This document shows, piece by piece, positions 54,392 through 61,630 of a stretch of 64,000 nt of DNA (position 1 is its first letter; each line of letters begins with the position of its first letter). The translations under genes were made by a program, and so were the position numbers. Below the pieces are notes generated by a model that was not told the origin of the DNA, did not search any database, and saw only the letters and a list, made by a program, of their open reading frames with translations. This DNA is from Aggregatilineales bacterium. Its GTDB lineage: Bacteria; Chloroflexota; Anaerolineae; Aggregatilineales; Phototrophicaceae. The stretch lies in assembly GCA_030834905.1 (NCBI GenBank), contig JAUQWZ010000003.1:62001-126000 (forward strand). The letters run 5' to 3'.

Positions 54392-55038
54392 TGCTGGAGA
54401 AGCTCCGCGCCGAAGTCTGCGTGCTGCATGACGAACTGCCGCGCAACAATCTGGTGGCGTGGACAAGCGGCAATATCAGCGCCCGCGATCCGGAAAGCGG
54501 TCTGGTGGTGATCAAAGCCAGCGGCATTAAGTTCCCCGACCTGACGCCGGAGAACATGGTCGTGGTCGATCTCGACGGCAAGCTGGTGGAAGGCGACTAC
54601 AAACCGTCGTCGGATACGGCGTCACACTGCTATATCTACCGCCACATGCCGCAGGTCAACGGCGTCGTCCATACGCACTCGCGCTACGCGACGGCATTTG
54701 CGGTGGTTGGCAAGTCCATTCCCTGCCTGACGACGGCGATGGGCGACGAGTTCGGCGGCGAAATCCCGCTGGGCGGCTTTGCCCTCATTGGCGGCGAGGA
54801 GATCGGCGCGGTGGTGGTCGAGACGCTGCGCGACTCGAATAGTCCGTCGTGCCTGCTTCAGAGTCACGGCGTATTCGCAGTTGGTAAGAGCGCCGAAGCG
54901 GCGGTCAAAGCGGCGGTCATGACGGAAGATAACGCGGCGATTGTCTGGCTGGCGATGCAGATCGGCACGCCGCTGACGATCTCGGACGAGGACATCGCCA
55001 AACTGCATCACCGCTACACCCACGTTTACGGGCAGTAG
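54388..55038 (+). CDS. araD: L-ribulose-5-phosphate 4-epimerase
   Basis: 216-aa class II aldolase/epimerase fold enzyme making D-xylulose 5-phosphate. Zinc and catalytic residues are in the expected places: Asp76 (SSDTASH), His95 and His97 (VVHTHSRYA), His160 (LLQSHGVF). SGNIS (residues 27-31) and the phosphate-binding TSGN/KASGIKF blocks are present. Slightly shorter than E. coli AraD. Translation-coupled to araB by a 4-base overlap (an ATG at 54391 is also possible). The isomerase araA, needed for the full route, is not encoded in this window, so it must lie elsewhere or be replaced. Confidence 0.93.
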   Translation: MMLEKLRAEVCVLHDELPRNNLVAWTSGNISARDPESGLVVIKASGIKFPDLTPENMVVVDLDGKLVEGDYKPSSDTASHCYIYRHMPQVNGVVHTHSRYATAFAVVGKSIPCLTTAMGDEFGGEIPLGGFALIGGEEIGAVVVETLRDSNSPSCLLQSHGVFAVGKSAEAAVKAAVMTEDNAAIVWLAMQIGTPLTISDEDIAKLHHRYTHVYGQ

Positions 55039-55062
55039 TCGGACGCAGGACGCTGTAGCCCT

Positions 55063-56910
55063 TCACGCCGCGGCGCGAAGAGTCTCAACCAGCAGCAGCC
55101 TGAGCATCAGAGCGATCAGGCGAAAGCGGGTGATCCCCTGATAGCGTCTGAGGTCGTCGCTGGCGTGTGCCTGCCGCTGCTTGATGGCGCTGATTTCCTG
55201 CTCGTTTTCTTCCAACGCCAGCCGCAGGCTGTTGACCAGCGCCAGACTATCTGAGTCGGTTTGGAGCGCCGCAAGCTGCCGTGCCACCGCCTGCTGGCGT
55301 GCTGCCAGCGTCAGATGAGCGTCGCTGTAGCGGTCGGCGGTCAGGCGGATGTCTTCGGCTGAAATGGACACAACCTCATCGGACACGTCGCTCTGCTCCA
55401 GCGAAGCGCGCCACCGCGCCAGATCATCCCAGTCGCCCGCCGCCTGGATGTTGGTGGCGTTCTGCCCGTTAGCTGCCTGGGTCTGCTCGTAAAGGATGCG
55501 CTCAATGCGCGCCCGGTCGCGGGCTTCCTTCCTGAGGGAATACTCCATTTCGCCGGATACCTGGGCGGCGATTTGTTCCAGCGCCGCGACTTCCTGCTGC
55601 CAGCGGCGGTCAGCTTCCACAATCAGCCGGGACAGCATTTTCCGCTGGGCAACCGCCGCCTGTAGATGATCTTCGAGATCGCGCTGCCCCTGCGCCTGCT
55701 GCTCCTTTTCGATGACCGCCGGGTAGGTTGGGAAGCGGCGGAACAGCATCCATATCAGATACGGGTAGAAGGCGGCGCGCATCGATTTCAGGAAGGAACG
55801 GTCAAACTGGACTTCCAGCTTGAGGCGCTCAAGCGTCAGGAACTGGTCGGAGAAGCCGACCTGCGCGGGTGGCTCGTGCGCCAGATGATCGAATACCCAT
55901 GAGTCGGCTGGCGCAGACGGCAGCGGCGGCGCTTCGGGCACTGGCGGCGCGAAACGTTCCAGCATCTGGCTGACGAGCCAGTTTCGACTGCGCGTCAGCG
56001 GGCTTTCAAGCGGGTTCAGCGCCAACGCCTCGACCTCAAGATACGATCTGGCTTGCGCCGCCGCCAGCATGTCGTGCCCAAGCGCGCGCACCTGCGGGCT
56101 GCTATGCTCTGCCAGCAGTTGAAACGAAACCGACGTTTCCGGCTTCACAAAATCGACATCCCGAAAGAGCAGATTTTCGTCACCCGCCTTGGTCTTTTCC
56201 CACAGCGACGGATCGAGCGCCAGCGCCATCAAGGACACTCCGATCACCCGACTGGAGAAATTGTCGATCTGGACGAAGTTGTTCCGGGTAATGGCGAGCT
56301 CATCTTTGCGCGAGGGATGCTGATAATGGCGATGCCCGATTTCGCGGCTGCTGAAGCCGACCACGTCAGGGACGATCATGTCGTCGTAATCCAGCAGCGT
56401 GATGACGCCGTCCTCGCTGACCTGCACATTGCCATGCTGAAGATCGCCATGCGCAATCCGCGCCTCTCGGAGCGACCGGCAGACGGCGATCCAGCTTTCC
56501 GCCAGATGCCGCAGCCGCGATGAATCGTTCAGGTGCGCCTCGATGTAGGTATCGAGACGGATGCCGTCCGCCCAGTCCATTTTGAGGATCGGATACCAGC
56601 GCCCGCGAACGCGGATACCTTCGGGCTGATACTCAAAATCGACCATGAAGGGCAGCGCGTGCTGCCGGAGATGCGCCGCGACTGCCGCGTAGCGTTCCTG
56701 CTGGTTGGTGACTTCGCGCAGGAAGCAGCGCACCGCCGATCTGCCGCGCTCAGTCTGGACTTCAAAGACGGTGGCGAAGTTGCCGGAGATCGGGCGTGGC
56801 AGCCCAAAGCGGTTGGTCGCCACCTTCGCCGGACGCAGTTCAGGATCGGAGAAGGCTTGCTGTGGAGATTGAATTGCCTCTATGTACTCATTGGGGTTAG
56901 GCCACGACAC
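55063..56910 (-). CDS. Protein-kinase-like member of a TerY-P-type triad
   Basis: 615 aa. Residues about 40-300 are a protein-kinase fold: glycine-loop-like ISGNFATVFEV, catalytic HGDLQHGN (His154, Asp156, Asn161) and DYD (174-176) in place of DFG. The VAIK lysine position reads AVRCFL, with Arg61 instead of Lys, so catalytic ability is uncertain. Residues about 400-570 are charged, probably coiled coil (EKEQQAQGQRDLEDHLQAAV), ending in a hydrophobic RLIALMLRLLLVETL. GTG start, overlapping the PP2C gene by 14 bases. With the PP2C phosphatase and vWA protein upstream this forms the triad described by comparative genomics as TerY-P, linked to tellurium-resistance and stress or defence signalling. 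No ter genes are seen nearby. Confidence 0.85.
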   Translation of the reverse strand: MSWPNPNEYIEAIQSPQQAFSDPELRPAKVATNRFGLPRPISGNFATVFEVQTERGRSAVRCFLREVTNQQERYAAVAAHLRQHALPFMVDFEYQPEGIRVRGRWYPILKMDWADGIRLDTYIEAHLNDSSRLRHLAESWIAVCRSLREARIAHGDLQHGNVQVSEDGVITLLDYDDMIVPDVVGFSSREIGHRHYQHPSRKDELAITRNNFVQIDNFSSRVIGVSLMALALDPSLWEKTKAGDENLLFRDVDFVKPETSVSFQLLAEHSSPQVRALGHDMLAAAQARSYLEVEALALNPLESPLTRSRNWLVSQMLERFAPPVPEAPPLPSAPADSWVFDHLAHEPPAQVGFSDQFLTLERLKLEVQFDRSFLKSMRAAFYPYLIWMLFRRFPTYPAVIEKEQQAQGQRDLEDHLQAAVAQRKMLSRLIVEADRRWQQEVAALEQIAAQVSGEMEYSLRKEARDRARIERILYEQTQAANGQNATNIQAAGDWDDLARWRASLEQSDVSDEVVSISAEDIRLTADRYSDAHLTLAARQQAVARQLAALQTDSDSLALVNSLRLALEENEQEISAIKQRQAHASDDLRRYQGITRFRLIALMLRLLLVETLRAAA

Positions 56911-57649
56911 CCGGAACGTCTCCGAACCCTGGGGTAATCTTCAGGAATGTCACATCGTCGTTGCGGCAGATCTGTTCGCCACGCGCCTGCTCGATCAGCG
57001 GTTCAAAGCCGGTCTGATCCAGTTCGCCATCGACCAGGCGCGAACGGAAATGACGCTGGCTCATGAAAAAGTGCGCCAGCGCGTCGGTCAGCAGCAGGAA
57101 ATAGTCGCCGTCCTGCCAGCGTCCGTAGGCGACTCGCGCCTTGAGCGTTACGTTGCCATCGGCGTTGGTCGAGATGAGCGCCGGATGGTTGTTGAACTGC
57201 TCCGGCATGTGATAGGGAAAAGCATAGATCGCCTGGCGCGGGCGAATGTGAAACAGGCAGCTATCGCCGATGCACAGAGCGCGCCAGACGCCGTCCCCCC
57301 GCAGCACCAGCCCCATCAGTGACGAGAACGCCCCCTGATGCAGCTTTTCTTCCGCGTACCAGGGCAGCGGCTTGTGGCGGGTGCGCTGGTCAATTTCCTG
57401 CCGCCAGCGGCGGGATAACTGGCGCAGAGTCTCGTCGTCCAGCTTCTTCAGCTGCTTATCCACGAACGCTTCGACCAGGATTTGCGCCCACAGCCCCGAA
57501 AAGGATGTCTCGGTCGCGCCGTCGGCAACCGCGCAGCGAAATTCCTGGCAGGCTTCGCCGGGCGCGGCTGCTGGCGCAAAGGCATCTTCGTATTCTTCCG
57601 GGGCGTTTCCGGCTTTCTGCATCCAATAGGCGCTCAGTTGGATGTGCAT
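56897..57649 (-). CDS. PP2C-family protein phosphatase of the triad
   Basis: 250-aa metal-dependent Ser/Thr phosphatase. Metal-binding acid in FRCAVADGATETSFSG, then LCIGDSCLFHIR (GD motif), DYFLLLTDALAHFF (TDG-like Asp) and NDDVTFLKI (final Asp). All four match the PP2C core in reduced form. The ATG at 57649 lies 4 bases after the vWA stop; an open frame back to 57826 only overlaps that gene and is rejected. Substrate is probably the neighbouring kinase-like protein or a shared target. Cytosolic, no signal peptide. Confidence 0.87.
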   Translation of the reverse strand: MHIQLSAYWMQKAGNAPEEYEDAFAPAAAPGEACQEFRCAVADGATETSFSGLWAQILVEAFVDKQLKKLDDETLRQLSRRWRQEIDQRTRHKPLPWYAEEKLHQGAFSSLMGLVLRGDGVWRALCIGDSCLFHIRPRQAIYAFPYHMPEQFNNHPALISTNADGNVTLKARVAYGRWQDGDYFLLLTDALAHFFMSQRHFRSRLVDGELDQTGFEPLIEQARGEQICRNDDVTFLKITPGFGDVPGVVA

Positions 57650-57653
57650 GTGG

Positions 57654-58487
57654 CTAACGTAGATTGCTCGGTCGCGTGCCGATATCCAGGAAGCGGATGA
57701 CCGACACGATATCGGCGTTGAAGACGAACCCGCGCGACTGTTCCGAAACGCCGTAACCTTCCTGCTCGGCGGCGCTGCGAATATGTTCCGGCAGCAGGCT
57801 CGACATGTTGAACAACTGTTTAGCATACTGATCGGGCAGTTCGGACTCGCTGCCAGGGAACTCGAAGGTGGACGAACGCGCCGACGACAGGTGGACGTTG
57901 AACAGCAGCACGCTGCCGTCGCTGCTCTTTAGCTCGCGTACCTGTTCGGCGGGCTTCAGCGGGTTGCCGTCGGTCGATTCGCCGTCGGTGATGTTGATGA
58001 CTATCGGCGGGAAACAGTCGGGATGTTCCGCCAGCCACTGCCCAACGATGCTGCGCGCCTTGTTGAGCGCTTCGCACATCGGTGTGCCGCCCTTTGAAAT
58101 AGGGCTGAACCAGATCGGAAAGCGCACTTTCTGCTCGACCAGCCCGCCAGCGCCGTCGTCGGTCTTGCGGGTGCGTTCCTCAATGCGCGCGGGCGCGTCG
58201 GCAATCGCGCTGATCGGCACCAGGTCTTTGCCTGCCAGCTCGCCGCCCAGCGCCGACTCGACTTTCTCGCCGTAGCCCAGCACGCCGACATGGTAATAAT
58301 CGCGCACGCCTTCCGATTTAGCGCACTTGATGGTCAGGTTGAAGATCAGGTTGTTGATGGCATCGGCGACCTTCTGGTCTTTTTTGCCGCCGCCGCCGCC
58401 AAACGGATCGGACATCGAGCCGGAACGGTCGATGAGGAATAAAAACATACTTGGGTTCGCGCGGCTGATTTCTGCTGAATAGGACAT
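57654..58487 (-). CDS. von Willebrand factor A domain protein, TerY-like
   Basis: 277-aa vWA protein. The MIDAS metal site is complete: Asp20-x-Ser22-x-Ser24 (LIDRSGSMSDP), the Thr in SKGGTPMCEALN, and Asp in INITDGESTDG. A Gly/Lys loop (FGGGGGKKDQK) follows MIDAS motif 1. C-terminal region MSSLLPEHIRSAAEQEGYGV resembles TerY-like proteins. No signal peptide or membrane helix. GAGG precedes the ATG by 5 bases. First gene of the three-gene unit, presumably giving a scaffold that binds the kinase and phosphatase or their target. Confidence 0.9.
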   Translation of the reverse strand: MSYSAEISRANPSMFLFLIDRSGSMSDPFGGGGGKKDQKVADAINNLIFNLTIKCAKSEGVRDYYHVGVLGYGEKVESALGGELAGKDLVPISAIADAPARIEERTRKTDDGAGGLVEQKVRFPIWFSPISKGGTPMCEALNKARSIVGQWLAEHPDCFPPIVINITDGESTDGNPLKPAEQVRELKSSDGSVLLFNVHLSSARSSTFEFPGSESELPDQYAKQLFNMSSLLPEHIRSAAEQEGYGVSEQSRGFVFNADIVSVIRFLDIGTRPSNLR

Positions 58488-58792
58488 TTTTGCCTCGGAA
58501 TGAACTACGGTTGGTCAAATAGCGCACTTTAGCCAGATGGTATCAATAATACCGCCTGATGTCCTATACGTTGGATCGGCTGGTTTTGTTGAATATCGGA
58601 TCGCGGTCAAAAGTATTCTGGCAAACTTACATAGGGGGTGTTAAGGGCGGGTTGTCGATCAACAGACTGGGGAAGTGTCCAGCAGGCACGAAACGGACAC
58701 GACAATGTCGTGTCCCTACGATGGATTCCCGGCGGGGGCGTTGCCTTGAACGCCCCCGCGACAAAACATGAGTTGTTGCCAGTCTGTCCCGC
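58488..58792. other. Intergenic region with repeats
   Basis: 305 bases between the vWA start and the stop of the secreted-protein gene, both minus strand. It holds a REP family A unit (58694-58719) and a GC-rich hairpin (58732-58759, arms GCGGGGGCG and CGCCCCCGC) that may help end transcription of the secreted-protein gene. TATTAT near 58548 could be a -10 for the vWA gene; no good -35 is seen. Confidence 0.55.
58694..58719. repeat. REP family A unit
   Basis: 26-bp palindrome CGGACACGACAATGTCGTGT followed by CCCTAC, the same unit as at 38814-38839. Confidence 0.85.
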
Positions 58793-60811
58793 TTACGGCG
58801 TGACCGAGAAGGTGATGAACGCCGGACCCGAATGATGCGGCTCGGCATAGGCGTTGATGTAGGTGCCGTTGAAGCTGTGCAGGATGGCGGCATCGTAGAC
58901 GCGCATCATCAGCAGGTAGCAGCAGGGATCAACCGGATCGCTGAGTTCGGTCATATCGATGTTGCGCAGATGCACAAGCTGACCGGTTGGCGACGTGCCC
59001 GTCTCGTTGGTGTTCTTGATGCCCAGCGTGCCATCGGTCGGGTCATAGTAACGGTGGACGGCAGACCACGACATCGGCGGATCGCCGCCATACAGTTCCA
59101 GCGTGAAATACCAGTAATGCTCGTCGAAGAACTGCCCCCATACCTGAAATTCAGTCGCGCCCAGAATCTCGCCGCAGGCGGGAATCACCGTCGTGCCGTC
59201 CATCAGCCGAATCTGCAAGCCGTTCGGGTAAGCGGGGATTTCAGGCGCGGTGTTATCCAACTGAAGATGGTGATCGACGCTTTCGCGGTGCAGGCTGCCG
59301 TCGTCCCATTCCATCCAGATGATGTAATGCCCATCGGGATCGAACGCCGGATCGGATGGCGGAACCGAGGCGCTGTTCCAAACCGCGAGGCGCAGTTCCG
59401 GCGGCGTACAGCCGGTCAGCAGCCCGCTTTCGGCATCCAGAAAATCGCTGGCGTCCATCCAGCCGTTGGCGTCGGTTTCCAGAATTTGGTAGGTGGATGG
59501 ATTGGAAGTGTCCACCTCAGGACAGACCCACATCAAGCCGATAGGAAACACGAACTGGTAGTGTCCGACCGGCAGATACCAGCGAGTCTGGATGGCGGGC
59601 GCGGTGCCGGGAGCCGGCACCGGCGCTCCGGCGGGGCGATACGCGACGCGAAAGCGATCCATCGTTTGCAGGGGTTCGCGCGGTCCGTCAATTGGAACCG
59701 AAAGCCCGCAGGGGCGGCGCGGATCTTCGCCCGGCGGCAGGGTGGAATAGTTGGCGCGCCACAAGCCGGTATAGCTGCCGCTGTCCCCCGCCGCGACCAG
59801 CCCGCCGTTGAAATTGTTCACGTCTCTCTCGCACATGGTCGTGATGACCGGCTGAAGTTCAATGCGCTCCGGCAGCCAGAGCGCATCCAGCCCCAGGAAA
59901 TTGGCGCGCGGCTTGAAAGCGCTGATCAGCGCCTCGTTGGTGATAACAATGCCATCGCCCTGCTGCAGCACGTCGCCATCGGTGAAGGCGCGCTCGCGAT
60001 TGTTGAACAGCAGTTCGGTTGAAAACAGGATCTGGCGCTCCCCGGTTTCCGGGTTGGTGACAACCGCAATCGCGTCAGTGCCAAAATCGACGCCGCGGTC
60101 GGGAATCCCGGCTGGCACATCGGCGGGCAGCAGATCACCATTGCGAATGATGATGCTGCCATCGGGCGACAGGATATCGCCGTCGAGGATGAATTGGCGT
60201 TCGTCGAATGACACGGTGCCTTCGATTGAGAACCAGAGTTCAAGCTCGAAGCGGTGCAGGACTTCCGGCAGCGAAATATCCGCCCAGGCGGCGGGATCGC
60301 GCGGGATCTCGTTGGCGAAGTTGACGATATCGCGCGGCTCGCCAAAGATCTCCAGTCCATCCAGCCCCACATCATGCCCAACCTGGAACGCCTGCATCAG
60401 CGCGGAGTTGGGGATGACCGCGCCGTTGGTGAACAGGACATCGCCCGCGCCAAAATTGCCGTGGGGGCTGTCCAGTTCAGTCGAAAACGCGATCAGCGGC
60501 TCGCCAAACTCGCCAAAATCGACGATATGCACCGCATCCAAGCCGAGGTCTACCGACACGTCGAACCGCTGAACCAGCTCGACATTGCGCGCGCAGACCT
60601 GCCCGCTGATGCTGAGCAAATCGCCATCCGATATATAGTCGGGCGTGCCTTCAGGCGTATTCTCGGTCATAAAGTCTTCTTCGGTGGAATAAGCGCCTGA
60701 TTCACAGAAGCGGATCGTCTCTCTGAAATCCTGGGCAGCGACGGGGAACCACACAGCGGCTAGAATGAGGATCATCAGGAGCGCCATCAGGGTATGCGGT
60801 AACTTCCTCAT
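58793..60811 (-). CDS. Secreted protein with four DGDvL/GLDA repeats (672 aa)
   Basis: Exported protein of unknown function. Signal peptide 1-26 with hydrophobic core LMALLMILILAAVWFPV and cleavage VAA before QD. Residues about 58-315 hold four related repeats built on a strand with FSTEL, a D/N-G-D-v/i-L turn (SDGDLLS, GAGDVLFTNG, LDGDILSPDG, TDGDVLQQGD), an asparagine-rich strand and GLDA/GTDA at the end. The Asp/Asn/Gly turns could bind calcium, which I infer only from composition. The C-terminal half is Cys- and aromatic-rich with immunoglobulin-like strands (RWYLPVGHYQFVFPIGLMWV, YNGLQ-type Pro loops). AAGG precedes the ATG by 7 bases. Probably an extracellular or surface protein; no homologue is named. 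Confidence 0.75.
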   Translation of the reverse strand: MRKLPHTLMALLMILILAAVWFPVAAQDFRETIRFCESGAYSTEEDFMTENTPEGTPDYISDGDLLSISGQVCARNVELVQRFDVSVDLGLDAVHIVDFGEFGEPLIAFSTELDSPHGNFGAGDVLFTNGAVIPNSALMQAFQVGHDVGLDGLEIFGEPRDIVNFANEIPRDPAAWADISLPEVLHRFELELWFSIEGTVSFDERQFILDGDILSPDGSIIIRNGDLLPADVPAGIPDRGVDFGTDAIAVVTNPETGERQILFSTELLFNNRERAFTDGDVLQQGDGIVITNEALISAFKPRANFLGLDALWLPERIELQPVITTMCERDVNNFNGGLVAAGDSGSYTGLWRANYSTLPPGEDPRRPCGLSVPIDGPREPLQTMDRFRVAYRPAGAPVPAPGTAPAIQTRWYLPVGHYQFVFPIGLMWVCPEVDTSNPSTYQILETDANGWMDASDFLDAESGLLTGCTPPELRLAVWNSASVPPSDPAFDPDGHYIIWMEWDDGSLHRESVDHHLQLDNTAPEIPAYPNGLQIRLMDGTTVIPACGEILGATEFQVWGQFFDEHYWYFTLELYGGDPPMSWSAVHRYYDPTDGTLGIKNTNETGTSPTGQLVHLRNIDMTELSDPVDPCCYLLMMRVYDAAILHSFNGTYINAYAEPHHSGPAFITFSVTP

Positions 60812-60929
60812 GACTGCACCTTTTCATTGTTAGAGTCCGGTGAGTCCACAATAGGCGTATTCGCCGGGGCTGTTAAGTCCCGCGTTCAGGTGTCACTTCA
60901 AGGGTGTGGGTAGATAGAGTGCGAGAGGC

Positions 60930-61001
60930 AGGGACACGACAGTGTCGTGTCCGTTTCGTGATCAGATAACAGCAGCGGACACCACAATGTGGTGTCCCTA
61001 C
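60930..61001. repeat. Inverted pair of REP family A units
   Basis: Units 60930-60953 (AGGGACACGAC...) and 60976-61001 (CGGACACC...GTCCCTAC) face each other, as at 38769-38839. The TAG that ends the transposase fragment lies in the second unit. Confidence 0.85.
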
Positions 61002-61264
61002 AAGGCAGGTCTTGCTTTGCGCTCGCTCACAGCCGCAGGATACGAGCGCGCCGCAGATCGCTTCAATTCCGCTTTCATGTCGGTCCGGTTGCCATTGGCT
61101 GTAGGATCACTGCGCCAACCATACCGGTTGCGCCAGCGATACCGGTTGTTGTCATTGATCCCCAAATCACGCGCCAGTTCAGCGATAGCTTTGCCACTGG
61201 TTTCCATCAGCCGCACCGCTTCCTGCTTCAACTCTTCCGTGTGTTTTCTGCGTTCGGTTGCCAT
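60998..61264 (-). pseudogene. Truncated IS3-family OrfA transposase
   Basis: 88 codons. The N-terminal half is a clear IS3/IS911-type OrfA helix-turn-helix: RKHTEELKQEAVRLMETSGK, AIAELARDLGINDNNRYRWR. After about residue 50 the sequence loses the leucine zipper expected and reads as low-similarity Ala/Arg/Ser residues up to a TAG provided by the adjacent REP unit. No OrfB (DDE catalytic part) follows. AGGAG precedes the ATG by 9 bases. This looks like the remnant of an insertion sequence cut down by deletion or by repeat insertion; it cannot transpose by itself. Confidence 0.75.
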
Positions 61265-61630
61265 CGTGGTCCGCTCCTCGATTCAGTCTACCTGTCTCTT
61301 AGGTTTTCCTCCACTGAATCGCACTGAATCGGGGTAAGGTCATCCCCTGAAATGTAATGGAGGGGGAAGCTCACTGAAGGGCAGCGAGGTGAGGTGAGAA
61401 CAGGATGGTTTATCCATAACTCACGTTAAGAAGGTGATTTATGAACCCGCAAGCATAAGCGCCTGCCTAAGTAGATGTTAGAGGAAAGGTCTTCTGGCTC
61501 AAATAGAGTTTGCCCCTTCCACATCACCACAATCCGCGCCCCCATTCCCCGCGGCAGGCTTGCCCGGTAGACAACTTTACCGCCTGAGAGTATAGTTGCG
61601 CCGTTTTAATTGCAGAAGTGAGTCGAGTCG
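61265..61630. other. Intergenic region, insertion-sequence debris
   Basis: 366 bases. ACTGAATCG occurs twice near 61312-61330, possibly part of the old insertion-sequence end. Nothing coding is recognised. TATAGT near 61590 could be a -10 for the membrane-protein gene, without an evident -35. Confidence 0.4.

Noticed and set aside
57650..57826. 59-residue N-terminal extension of the PP2C protein
   Set aside because: Ser/Cys/Arg-rich sequence that only overlaps the vWA gene; PP2C similarity begins after ATG 57649.
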